Source: Pyrodictiaceae archaeon | Lineage (GTDB): Archaea > Thermoproteota > Thermoprotei_A > Sulfolobales > Pyrodictiaceae | Assembly: GCA_027046105.1 (NCBI GenBank) | Contig: JALTZQ010000011.1 | Coordinates: forward strand, 1-27,653 | Direction: 5' to 3' | DNA: 27,653 nucleotides | In this document: piece after piece, positions 15,479 through 22,540 of the stretch | How the letters are laid out: each line of letters starts with the position of its first letter | Position numbering within the stretch: the first letter of the stretch is position 1 | Notes under the pieces: model-generated | Database searches by the model: none | Seen by the model: only the letters and a program-made list of their open reading frames with translations | Told to the model about the DNA's origin: nothing | Position numbers and translations under genes: made by a program

Positions 15479-16933
15479 TTGGGTAGAGTAGTCACGATTG
15501 TTGAGAGGGGGTTTGAAAGAGAGCTTGAAGATCTAGACCCAATCATTGCAGATGCTGATCGTATTGCTAGTATTGTTGCTAAGCATGTCTCTGATGATGC
15601 TGGCGTCGTTGTAGTTGGTGCGGGTATGTGGAGAAGGATTGGGGAACTACTAGATCTTCTCCAGCACGAGGCTGTTAACCCTTTTCTTGTACGCCCAGTC
15701 GATGCTGTTAACGAGCCTAAATGGGCACGACTCTCGCTCGCAAAACTTGTCTTAGCCCGTATTGCTGGCCTGGCAAGGAGCGTGTCTTTTGATGCACCCT
15801 ATACTACGGAGCCGCGTAAGGTTATTGATCGTCGTAGTCTTTTCCGTCTAGGTCCTGCTGCTGCCCTATCTTACCGCAATGCACCTGTCCTTGTATCTGC
15901 CGAGCAGTGTAGTCGCCTTAATGGCTGTAAGCTCTGTATTGAAAACTGTCCTAATGGAGCATTGCAAGGGAAGCCTCCACGTTTAGAAGTCTCTCAATGC
16001 ACCACATGTAGTATATGCATCGATTCCTGCCCCATTAGTGTAATCGATTTACCTATGCCTAGTCTACATGAAAGCGTAGAGTTCCTCTACACTGTGCGGA
16101 ACTGGGTAGAGGATGAACCAGCCTACGTAGTCTATGCGTGTATGGATATGCTGCCCCTACTTGGAGAAGTCGATGATCCTGTTTCGAGGACACTAGTTAT
16201 CCCAGTTCATGATGGGCCTGAAGCCATTAGTGTAAGGCTCTTGCTTGCTAGTAGAGCTTTAGGTTATGAGCCAATAGTGTTTTGTAGGAGTAAGAGCAAG
16301 TACTGGAGCGATTACATTGAGGCTGTAGGTGAGGAGCCTCAGGCTACGGGCTCGGTTGGGGAGCTCTCATCTATCCTCCAAAGCCCTCCACGTGTTCGTG
16401 TCTCCAAGGTTTCACGAGAACTACTCAACCTAGTAGTTTACGGCATAGAAGTTGAGAAGGCAACATTCACCTACCCTATTACTGGGCTCGTCCATATAGA
16501 CAAAGATAAGTGTACATTGTGTGGTGGATGCACCAACATATGTCCAACGAATGCTCTAGTACTTGGTGTCTTGGGTAGTGAGGAGAGACTTGTTTTTCGC
16601 CACGAGCTCTGTATAGCATGTAGGCTATGCGAAGAGAAGTGTCCTGAAAACGCAATTAAAGTCGAGAACATTTTCGATAAAGGCCTCGTAGGCAAGGAAA
16701 TCGTACTAGTAGGTGCGGAACAAGCTAGGTGTCTTGCTTGTGGAAAGCCTGTAGGACCCATGAGCCTTGTATTATCGGTTGCACGGTCTCTCGCAGCCCG
16801 TAGTCTACCACTCCAAACTTTAGTCTCGGTCTGGCTATGTAACGAGTGCAAGGTTAAGGCTAGCCTAGGTCTTCTAGACACAACAAAACTGGTCGAAGAA
16901 TACCGTAGGCGAGGCCTGGACAAGCTAGTCTGA
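15479..16933 (+). CDS. Polyferredoxin-like protein with four [4Fe-4S] motifs and an unplaced central domain
   Basis: 484 residues. Residues 1-135 resemble no ferredoxin and hold VVVVGAGM. Four Cys motifs follow: C144-x5-C150-x2-C153-x3-C157; C174/177/180/184; C345/348/351/355; C378/381/384/388, each ending CP. Between the pairs, residues 190-335 form a cysteine-poor alpha/beta segment loosely reminiscent of the MvhD/FrhD electron-transfer subunit, though without its cysteines. A C-terminal C418-x2-C421 with C454-x2-C457 could bind zinc or a further cluster. The role is electron transfer; the partner is unknown. The start is TTG with GGGAGG about 8 nt ahead. It lies 170 bp after ccmE on the same strand. 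Confidence 0.82.
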   Translation: MGRVVTIVERGFERELEDLDPIIADADRIASIVAKHVSDDAGVVVVGAGMWRRIGELLDLLQHEAVNPFLVRPVDAVNEPKWARLSLAKLVLARIAGLARSVSFDAPYTTEPRKVIDRRSLFRLGPAAALSYRNAPVLVSAEQCSRLNGCKLCIENCPNGALQGKPPRLEVSQCTTCSICIDSCPISVIDLPMPSLHESVEFLYTVRNWVEDEPAYVVYACMDMLPLLGEVDDPVSRTLVIPVHDGPEAISVRLLLASRALGYEPIVFCRSKSKYWSDYIEAVGEEPQATGSVGELSSILQSPPRVRVSKVSRELLNLVVYGIEVEKATFTYPITGLVHIDKDKCTLCGGCTNICPTNALVLGVLGSEERLVFRHELCIACRLCEEKCPENAIKVENIFDKGLVGKEIVLVGAEQARCLACGKPVGPMSLVLSVARSLAARSLPLQTLVSVWLCNECKVKASLGLLDTTKLVEEYRRRGLDKLV

Positions 16934-16991
16934 AAGACGCAAGCCAGTAGCCCATCCCTCCTTCTTATCTGGCTAGGGCTGGCTAGGTAGG

Positions 16992-17000
16992 ATTTATAGA
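16992..17000 (+). promoter_or_regulatory. TATA box of the L7Ae gene
   Basis: ATTTATAGA sits between GTAGG and CCTAC, which form a small inverted repeat around it. The predicted start near 17024 gives a leader of about 40 nt ending in a strong GGAGG (17053-17057). Confidence 0.5.
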
Positions 17001-17064
17001 GGCCTACTGCCTCCTTGTGGAATGGCGCGTGACGACCGGAGACGTGAAGGGAGGAGGATGAACC

Positions 17065-17445
17065 ATGTCTAAGCCCTTCTATGTCCGTTTTGAGGTTCCA
17101 CCAGAGCTATCAGAGAAAGCGTACAAGGCCCTCGAGATTGCAAGGAAAACCGGCAAGATAAAGAAGGGCACTAATGAAACAACAAAGTGTGTTGAAAGAG
17201 GACTTGCAAAGCTTGTCTTAATAGCAGAAGATGTGGATCCGCCAGAAATTGTAGCACATCTACCACTACTCTGTGAAGAAAAGAAGATACCATACGTCTA
17301 TGTGCCAAGCAAGAAGAGGCTAGGAGAAGCAGCTGGCATTGAAGTTGCGGCTGCAAGTGCCTGCATAATAGAGCCTGGAGAAGCCAAGGACCTAGTAGAC
17401 GAGATCATTAAAGAAGTAAATGAGCTTAAAGCTAAAGCAACATGA
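17065..17445 (+). CDS. rpl7ae: 50S ribosomal protein L7Ae
   Basis: A 126-residue kink-turn-binding protein of the large subunit; in archaea it is also a core part of box C/D and H/ACA RNPs and RNase P. Evidence: the RNA-binding signature KKGTNETTK (33-41), followed by [14 protein letters not shown], then [21 protein letters not shown], all in the family order; full length. GGAGG lies 7 nt ahead of the ATG. It has its own promoter. The short C-terminal helix ([15 protein letters not shown]) is normal for the family. Confidence 0.97.
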   Translation: MSKPFYVRFEVPPELSEKAYKALEIARKTGKIKKGTNETTKCVERGLAKLVLIAEDVDPPEIVAHLPLLCEEKKIPYVYVPSKKRLGEAAGIEVAAASACIIEPGEAKDLVDEIIKEVNELKAKAT

Positions 17446-17472
17446 AAAACCGGGCAGCGCAGCAACTAAGAA

Positions 17473-17499
17473 AGCAATAGTGTTTTTAAGCCTATTGCT
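17473..17499. terminator. Bidirectional terminator-like inverted repeat
   Basis: AGCAATAG (17473-17480) and CTATTGCT (17492-17499) form a perfect 8-bp stem around an 11-nt loop containing TTTTT (17483-17487). It lies between two converging genes, 27 nt after the L7Ae stop, and covers the stop codon of the small membrane protein. Archaeal terminators are mainly T-runs, so the T5 is the functional hint. Confidence 0.45.
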
Positions 17500-17830
17500 G
17501 TTGTTCTTGGCCGCCAGTCTTACTATCTTGGCTGGCTTCTTGCTCCTTAAGCTCTTTCTCTAACTTCTTGAGCTCCTCCTCTATCTCCTTCTCTATCTCC
17601 TCAATAGGTTTTGGTGGTGGTGTTGTTGCTAGCGTATAACCTATCCATGCTAGTATGCCAAATACTGCTGCTATAGCAACCCATGCTGTAAGCTTTAGGA
17701 GGAAAAGGTCTATTGGCATGCCCATTACTTCTAGCGTTGGTGGTGCAAAGAGGAGCCATGTGTACACCACTATTACTGCTAGGGAAACGACAACCAGTAT
17801 TCCACCAATAAGCTGGTCTCTTGAAGCCAA
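17492..17830 (-). CDS. Small two-helix membrane protein with a charged coiled-coil tail
   Basis: 112 residues: TM1 about 8-29, TM2 about 44-67, a proline-rich turn (TPPPKP, 70-75), then a strongly charged helix EEIEKEIEEELKKLEKELKE (77-96) and a Gln-rich end. Both termini are probably cytoplasmic. I recognise no family. The start is TTG with GGAGGGG about 8 nt ahead. It converges on L7Ae and shares the inverted repeat at its stop. It may be a membrane anchor or scaffold, but that is only a reading of its shape. Confidence 0.75.
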   Translation of the reverse strand: MASRDQLIGGILVVVSLAVIVVYTWLLFAPPTLEVMGMPIDLFLLKLTAWVAIAAVFGILAWIGYTLATTPPPKPIEEIEKEIEEELKKLEKELKEQEASQDSKTGGQEQQQ

Positions 17831-17942
17831 AACTTTGCCCCTCCAGCCCTATACCTTGACATGTTTTGTCTACGCTTTTTCTTCTTTACTGTACACTCCA
17901 TGGCTAGCCCATTCGTTAATCGATGCTGTTACTGCATACTAT

Positions 17943-17950
17943 GATATAGG
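17943..17950 (+). promoter_or_regulatory. Candidate TATA box for the ECF transporter operon
   Basis: GATATAGG precedes a purine-rich GAGAGGAGGAGG. The predicted start near 17972 leaves a leader of about 30 nt with GAGG at 17991-17994 before the ATG. Confidence 0.35.
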
Positions 17951-18004
17951 GTTTTAGCTTAGAGAGGAGGAGGCCCAACGTATTTGGGTTGAGGCTGGAT
18001 AGCT

Positions 18005-18757
18005 ATGGCGCTGGATGTCGTTGTTAGAGCTGCAGTATACACCGCTGTGACATTCATTGCTACGGCGTTATTGGCTGTAGAGATACCGGCTACTGGCGGC
18101 TACTTTAACCTAGGCGAGGCCGCGATATACACTATTGCGTTTATTGCACCACCACTTGTTGCGGGTATAGCTGGTGGGCTTGGACCAGCAATAGCAGATA
18201 TAGTGCTTGGTTATGGAGTCTTTGCTCCAGCTACACTTGTCATTAAGTTCACCGAGGGCTATGTCGTCTCTCACCTAATTAGGCGGATCGAGAAAGGAGT
18301 CCCAAGCCATTTACGGCTTACAGTGCTAGCTGTAGGCCTACTTCTCGGCAGTGTTGCTGTATACAATGGGCTTAATGTGCAGGGAGTAGAGGAGGTTGGC
18401 ATAACGGTTTATTGGAGTAAAGCTAGCATTTTTGGGGCGGAGCTTTCTTTCCCAACAATAGGTCTACTCGTGCCAAGCCAGGTATGGTTTGCCATAGCTG
18501 CTATAGTACTAGCTATAAGCTTCATCGTTGCCTTTATGGCGCGTGAGACACCCTATGTGCTAGCTATGGCTGTAGGAGGCTTTATTATGGTCACAGGCTA
18601 CTTTCTTTACGAGTACTTTGTGAGTAATCCATTGCTGGGTAGGGATCCGGCAGGAGCATTCTTCGAAGTCCCAGTGAATATAGGCCAGTTCACTGTTGGT
18701 ATAGTGCTTTCATACCCTGTTGTAAGGTTTCTAGCAAAGGCTCGTGGAGGAGCATAG
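18005..18757 (+). CDS. ECF transporter substrate-binding (S) component
   Basis: A 250-residue membrane protein with about six helices. The early segment, PATGGYFNLGEAAIYTIAFI then PPLVAGIAGGLGPAIADI, is the pattern of S components (G-x-x-x-D/N-P-like loop, then glycine-rich helix), and the last helices end ARGGA. It would capture a vitamin-like or other small substrate, which I cannot name; a roughly 60-residue extracellular-looking insert (about 120-160, with Trp and Tyr) is longer than usual. TGA lies five codons upstream in frame, so ATG 18005 is the first possible start. It is followed at 3 nt by the ATPase gene. Confidence 0.78.
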   Translation: MALDVVVRAAVYTAVTFIATALLAVEIPATGGYFNLGEAAIYTIAFIAPPLVAGIAGGLGPAIADIVLGYGVFAPATLVIKFTEGYVVSHLIRRIEKGVPSHLRLTVLAVGLLLGSVAVYNGLNVQGVEEVGITVYWSKASIFGAELSFPTIGLLVPSQVWFAIAAIVLAISFIVAFMARETPYVLAMAVGGFIMVTGYFLYEYFVSNPLLGRDPAGAFFEVPVNIGQFTVGIVLSYPVVRFLAKARGGA

Positions 18758-18760
18758 GGA

Positions 18761-19987
18761 GTGGCTAAGGTACTGCTTAATGTGCGTGATCTTAGGATAA
18801 GTGCTGGCCATAAGAGGATTGTTGATAGTATTTCCTTCACTCTAGAATCCTCGGAGCTACTACTCGTTACAGGCCCTTCTGGTGCTGGTAAGACTAGCCT
18901 TTTACGTGCACTAGCTGGTGTAGCTTTCGACCTTACCGTGGAGGGTACTATTGATAGGAGGTCTCAGCTTTTCTACGTGCCCCAAGAGCCTTGGTTTAGC
19001 CTAACAGCCCCGTTCGTGTCTCAGGAGCTCTCCTTCTATACTGGTCGTGCTGACACTGAAGCCTTGAAGCCCTTGGGCCTCAATGACAAGTTGCTGGCCT
19101 CGACTATTGAGCTTAGTGCTGGTGAGGCTCAACGACTAGCACTAGCCGTTGCCTACGCTATCGATACGGGAATAGTGCTACTCGATGAAACGACATCGTA
19201 TCTTGAGCCAGAGGCCCGTAGACAAGTTCTAGAGGTTGTACGTGGCCTGCTTGAGAAGGGTATCGCAGTAGTTGTTGCTGACCATGATCCTCTTCTTTGG
19301 CGAGAACTTGCTACCAGGACCCTCTACCTCGAGAATGGCAGAGTTAGTTTCTTTGACGACCCAGTCGATACCCCTATTGTAAGAGCACTAGTCGATCTCT
19401 GGAGCAAATACGAGCTACGCAAGCATAAGCCGGGCCATGAGATATGCTTAGAAGTAGACGATCTATGGTATCGTTACCCAGATAGCCAAGATTTTACTAT
19501 TAAGAGTTTCAGCTTGAAGGCATACTGTGGCAGTATGATATGGATCAAGGGAGGAAGTGGGCGTGGTAAGACAACGTTGTTGAGGATACTAGCGGGGCTC
19601 CTAAGACCTAGTCGTGGTAGCGTATACCTAGCGGGTAGAGTGCTGTATGTTCCCGAGAACCCTTTACTCTTTCTATCAGAACCCACTGTAAGTGATGAGC
19701 TTAGAGGATGTAATGGTATTGCTGAACAATTCCACCTTGAACATGTAGCTAGCACTCCAATTACGAGGCTTAGTAGTGGAGAGAGGAGGAGACTAGCTAT
19801 AGCATCAGCTCTATGCAGAGGTGCACGTATCCTACTCGTTGACGAGCCAACCATTGGGCTAGATCCATGGAATGCTGTTGCTGTGCTAGAGGCCATTGAT
19901 AAGGCTGCGTCACGAGGAATACTCGTGGTAACGGCAAGTCATGGTGAAGAGTTGGGATTAGTTGCAGACAAGATCGTGGCACTGTAA
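18761..19987 (+). CDS. ecfA: ECF transporter double ATPase (EcfA1-EcfA2 fusion)
   Basis: 408 residues with two ABC nucleotide-binding domains in one chain. Domain 1: Walker A GPSGAGKT (38-45), signature LSAGE (118-122), Walker B Glu143, H-loop H175. Domain 2: Walker A GGSGRGKT (264-271), signature LSSGE (337-341), Walker B Glu362, H-loop H394. Both domains keep all catalytic residues, so both sites look active. It powers uptake together with the S and T genes on each side. The start is GTG; GGAGG lies about 10 nt ahead inside the S gene. The two halves differ clearly in sequence, so the fusion is old rather than a recent tandem duplication. Confidence 0.9.
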   Translation: MAKVLLNVRDLRISAGHKRIVDSISFTLESSELLLVTGPSGAGKTSLLRALAGVAFDLTVEGTIDRRSQLFYVPQEPWFSLTAPFVSQELSFYTGRADTEALKPLGLNDKLLASTIELSAGEAQRLALAVAYAIDTGIVLLDETTSYLEPEARRQVLEVVRGLLEKGIAVVVADHDPLLWRELATRTLYLENGRVSFFDDPVDTPIVRALVDLWSKYELRKHKPGHEICLEVDDLWYRYPDSQDFTIKSFSLKAYCGSMIWIKGGSGRGKTTLLRILAGLLRPSRGSVYLAGRVLYVPENPLLFLSEPTVSDELRGCNGIAEQFHLEHVASTPITRLSSGERRRLAIASALCRGARILLVDEPTIGLDPWNAVAVLEAIDKAASRGILVVTASHGEELGLVADKIVAL

Positions 19988-20030
19988 GGGGATTAGAGTC
20001 CTTCACGCCGTATCGCGTTATTAGTGTTTG

Positions 20031-20052
20031 AAGGGAGTGATAAGGGAGTGAT
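20031..20052 (+). repeat. Tandem duplication of an 11-bp ribosome-site segment
   Basis: AAGGGAGTGAT occurs twice with no gap (20031-20041 and 20042-20052). The second copy places GGGAGTG about 9 nt ahead of the ATG of the T component at 20059; the first copy is a spare upstream site. Confidence 0.7.
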
Positions 20053-20058
20053 TATAGC

Positions 20059-20754
20059 ATGCTGCATCGCCTAGTGTTGTTTCTCCTGCGCAGTATATTC
20101 CTTTACGGCTATACGTGGGCTCGGCGAGGAAGCAACCTACTCCTGATACTACATACGGGTCTAGCAACCTACATTATCTCTTCTAGCCCAGTCCTATCAC
20201 TAGTATTGTTGGCCCCCATGCTCCTCTTGTATATTTTGTCGGGTATGCCCCGCCTACTAGTCTATGGTGTTTTGCTAGCATCGATACCTTCGACATGGCT
20301 TTCACTAACACAGTTAATCCTTGACATAGCTATGGCTAGAGGACTTACCAGTACCTCCCTTATGGTCTTTATACGCTATGAGCTACTTTCACTTCATGCT
20401 CTCTTACTCCTACACTATGCTAATCTTGACGAGGCCTCCTATCTTCTCTATAAATTGACAAGGAAGTGTAGTATCGCGGTATTCCCGCTTCTCGTATGGA
20501 GGTCTATGGCGCAACTACTTCGTGAAGCTAGTGAAGCACTACTCGCACATAGGCTTAAGGGTGTAAAGGTGTGGCAAACACTAGCTATTTCACTCCTTAG
20601 AGCTGATGAGGTTGCAAAACTAATCCACGAAGCACACGTCCATAAGACTAGGTATTGTAGACCTAACCCCATGTATAGTCGCGGAGCCCTACTGTTCCAG
20701 GTCCTGATGATTTTACTCGACCTTGTCATCATTGCTCTTCTAGGGCAAGGCTAA
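20059..20754 (+). CDS. ecfT: ECF transporter transmembrane (T) component
   Basis: A 231-residue protein with about five hydrophobic helices (28-45, 48-62, 66-90, 105-125, 207-228). Residues 140-195 form the amphipathic coupling region that docks on the ATPases: MAQLLREASEALLAHRLKGV and, further on, DEVAKLIHEAHVHKTRY. The usual Ala-Arg-Gly coupling motifs are weak: the corresponding sites read A-H-R and A-H-V. The gene is the third of the S-ATPase-T operon, 71 nt after the ATPase gene. ATG is the start, with GGGAGTG about 9 nt ahead. Its stop overlaps the convergent neighbour by 4 nt. Confidence 0.8.
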   Translation: MLHRLVLFLLRSIFLYGYTWARRGSNLLLILHTGLATYIISSSPVLSLVLLAPMLLLYILSGMPRLLVYGVLLASIPSTWLSLTQLILDIAMARGLTSTSLMVFIRYELLSLHALLLLHYANLDEASYLLYKLTRKCSIAVFPLLVWRSMAQLLREASEALLAHRLKGVKVWQTLAISLLRADEVAKLIHEAHVHKTRYCRPNPMYSRGALLFQVLMILLDLVIIALLGQG

Positions 20755-21107
20755 AATGCTATTCTCTTACCGTGCATGAGCTCTGCAATTAGGCCGCCAA
20801 GTGCACCACCTATACTAGCTACTAACGCCTTACCCAGTAACAGCAGTGCTGCGAAAACCGAGGCTCCTGCACCAACAAAGACAGCTAAGGGGCCTAGCAG
20901 AAGACCACCTGCTAATGCGACTATGGCGCCTAGTATAGCTGCTGGAGCTAGTGCACCGAGAAAGCCAGCTAGGAGACCACGTAGTATACCACCAGCCGCC
21001 ACATAGCCCCCTATTAGGCCTGCTAGAAAAGGACCTATTTTGGGTATCCAGCCGATGGCGATAAAGAGTATCATTGTAGCCATTACACCCTTAACGAGAT
21101 CACTCAT
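20751..21107 (-). CDS. Small Gly/Ala-rich membrane protein
   Basis: 118 residues, nearly all hydrophobic, with four or so short helices and repeated small-residue patterns (GLIGGYVAAGG, LAGGLLLGPLAVFVGAG, IGGALGGLI) that suggest tight glycine-zipper packing. The composition recalls DUF5518-like archaeal membrane proteins, but this is tentative. I chose ATG 21107, with GGGTGTGA about 5 nt ahead; a GTG five codons earlier is possible. It stands alone between the ECF operon, which it converges on, and the ccmB gene upstream. Confidence 0.7.
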   Translation of the reverse strand: MSDLVKGVMATMILFIAIGWIPKIGPFLAGLIGGYVAAGGILRGLLAGFLGALAPAAILGAIVALAGGLLLGPLAVFVGAGASVFAALLLLGKALVASIGGALGGLIAELMHGKRIAF

Positions 21108-21163
21108 ACACTTCACACCCACTACTCCACAAGCATACTCTGCCCTCTATGGGCTCTTATCGC

Positions 21164-21835
21164 CTAGACTGCCTCCAAAATGAATCTTGATAGCCATAAA
21201 ACTATTGCTGTAAATGCCACTGCAACACCTGCTAACATTAATGCCTCACTTATACCTGGCTCTATGCCCAGTGCCGCTTCCGCAAGAATCCTTGAAGCAT
21301 TTTGTGCATAGGGAAGGACAAGTACAAGTATCGTTATTGGCATAAGGACAGCTCTTGCTTCACTGTAGACAAGGAGTGCTGATACAAAGCTCGACAAGCT
21401 TGCAAGGTAAAGTGAAAACACAAGTACAATAAGCAGTACGTTAAGGTTTAGCATGTCAATGGCTTGGCTAAAGTACGCTGCTGACGCGAGATATACTAGT
21501 GATTGAACTGCTATCAACACGTAGCTATAAACCATTTTCGCGATATAGATCACTTCCGGGGGTATAGGAGACACTCTAAGACCATCAAGTGTTCCACGTT
21601 CAGCTTCACGTACGAAACTAGAAAGGCTTGCAAATACTGCAATGAATACCGCGACTAGTAGTGTACCTGCTGCAAAGACAAGACCCGGGTCGAGTGGTGA
21701 TACACGGGTAGTATACGCTGTAAGAACCCCTGCTGCAAAGGAGAAAACGAGGACTAGTAGGGGTTCAAGCCTTCTACGAAAATCCATGAGTATATCCTTA
21801 CGGATTATCGCTACCAAACCCTGCACTATAGCCAT
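21164..21835 (-). CDS. ccmB: CcmB-like ABC transporter permease
   Basis: A 223-residue protein with six hydrophobic helices. After an amphipathic N-terminus (VAIIRKDILMDFRRR) comes a first helix, and later SFVREAERGTLDGLRVSPIP (about 72-91), the conserved cytoplasmic loop of CcmB, where Glu-x-x-x-Gly-Thr couples to the ATPase. With CcmA it forms the ABC part of system I cytochrome c maturation, which releases holo-CcmE from CcmC. It lies 18 nt after the ATPase gene; start ATG 21835 has GGTG about 7 nt ahead. A generic ABC-2 permease is the alternative; the presence of ccmC/ccmE nearby favours CcmB. Confidence 0.8.
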   Translation of the reverse strand: MAIVQGLVAIIRKDILMDFRRRLEPLLVLVFSFAAGVLTAYTTRVSPLDPGLVFAAGTLLVAVFIAVFASLSSFVREAERGTLDGLRVSPIPPEVIYIAKMVYSYVLIAVQSLVYLASAAYFSQAIDMLNLNVLLIVLVFSLYLASLSSFVSALLVYSEARAVLMPITILVLVLPYAQNASRILAEAALGIEPGISEALMLAGVAVAFTAIVLWLSRFILEAV

Positions 21836-21853
21836 AACAATACACCAAAAATG

Positions 21854-22519
21854 CTATGTTTCACGGAGAAGCTTTAGCCTACCATCCACTAACCTATACG
21901 CGAGAAATGCGGGCAACAAATCCACTACATGCTCCTGTGGTGATGTCGCTAGTATTGCTAGGCCCCTCCGTCGTTTCTCTGTGAGCAACTCTGAGAGAGC
22001 CTGCGTGGCTGCATCATCTAAACCCGTGAAAGGCTCGTCAATTACAAGGAGCTTAGGGTTATGCAGGAGTGCTCTCGCGATATCCGCTCTCTTACGCCAG
22101 CCAAAGCTTAGCTCACCAACCCTTCGCCCCAAGTAATTCTTTAGACCCAGTATCTCAGCTACCTCGTAGCTTTCAACGTCAAAGTCTTCAACACCGTATA
22201 GTTTCGCATAGTACTCAAGGTTTTCGCGAACCGTGAACTCATCGTAGAGGAGACTATAGTGAAGCACAACACCCATTAAGCGTTTTGCTTCTAGGCTAGT
22301 AGGCGCTAAACCATATACTCGTACCCTACCCCTACTTGGCCTAATTAGACCCGATACTATCTTAAGGAACGTCGTCTTCCCAGACCCATTAGCACCTATG
22401 ATTATAGCTCCCATTGAAGGCGCTATAGCTAGTTCTACGCCACGTAGTACCCAGCCAGACCCTACATAACGTTTCCAGACACCATGTGCTTCAACTGCTA
22501 CTACACCATGAGGCTTCAT
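21854..22519 (-). CDS. ccmA: CcmA-like ABC transporter ATPase
   Basis: A 221-residue ABC ATPase: Walker A IGANGSGKT (41-49), Q-loop region at about 88-92 without a clear Gln (HYSLLYD), signature LSFGW (137-141), Walker B LLVIDEP with D161/E162, D-loop TGLDD. The H-loop position, normally T-H, reads TSPQE (192-196), so the histidine appears to be missing. CcmA normally drives release of heme-loaded CcmE. Start is ATG 22519; AGGAGG is very close ahead (about 2 nt), and no better start was found. The gene follows an SDR gene after 21 nt and precedes ccmB. Confidence 0.78.
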   Translation of the reverse strand: MKPHGVVAVEAHGVWKRYVGSGWVLRGVELAIAPSMGAIIIGANGSGKTTFLKIVSGLIRPSRGRVRVYGLAPTSLEAKRLMGVVLHYSLLYDEFTVRENLEYYAKLYGVEDFDVESYEVAEILGLKNYLGRRVGELSFGWRKRADIARALLHNPKLLVIDEPFTGLDDAATQALSELLTEKRRRGLAILATSPQEHVVDLLPAFLAYRLVDGRLKLLRET

Positions 22520-22540
22520 GGCCTCCTCGCCAAAGGGGGA

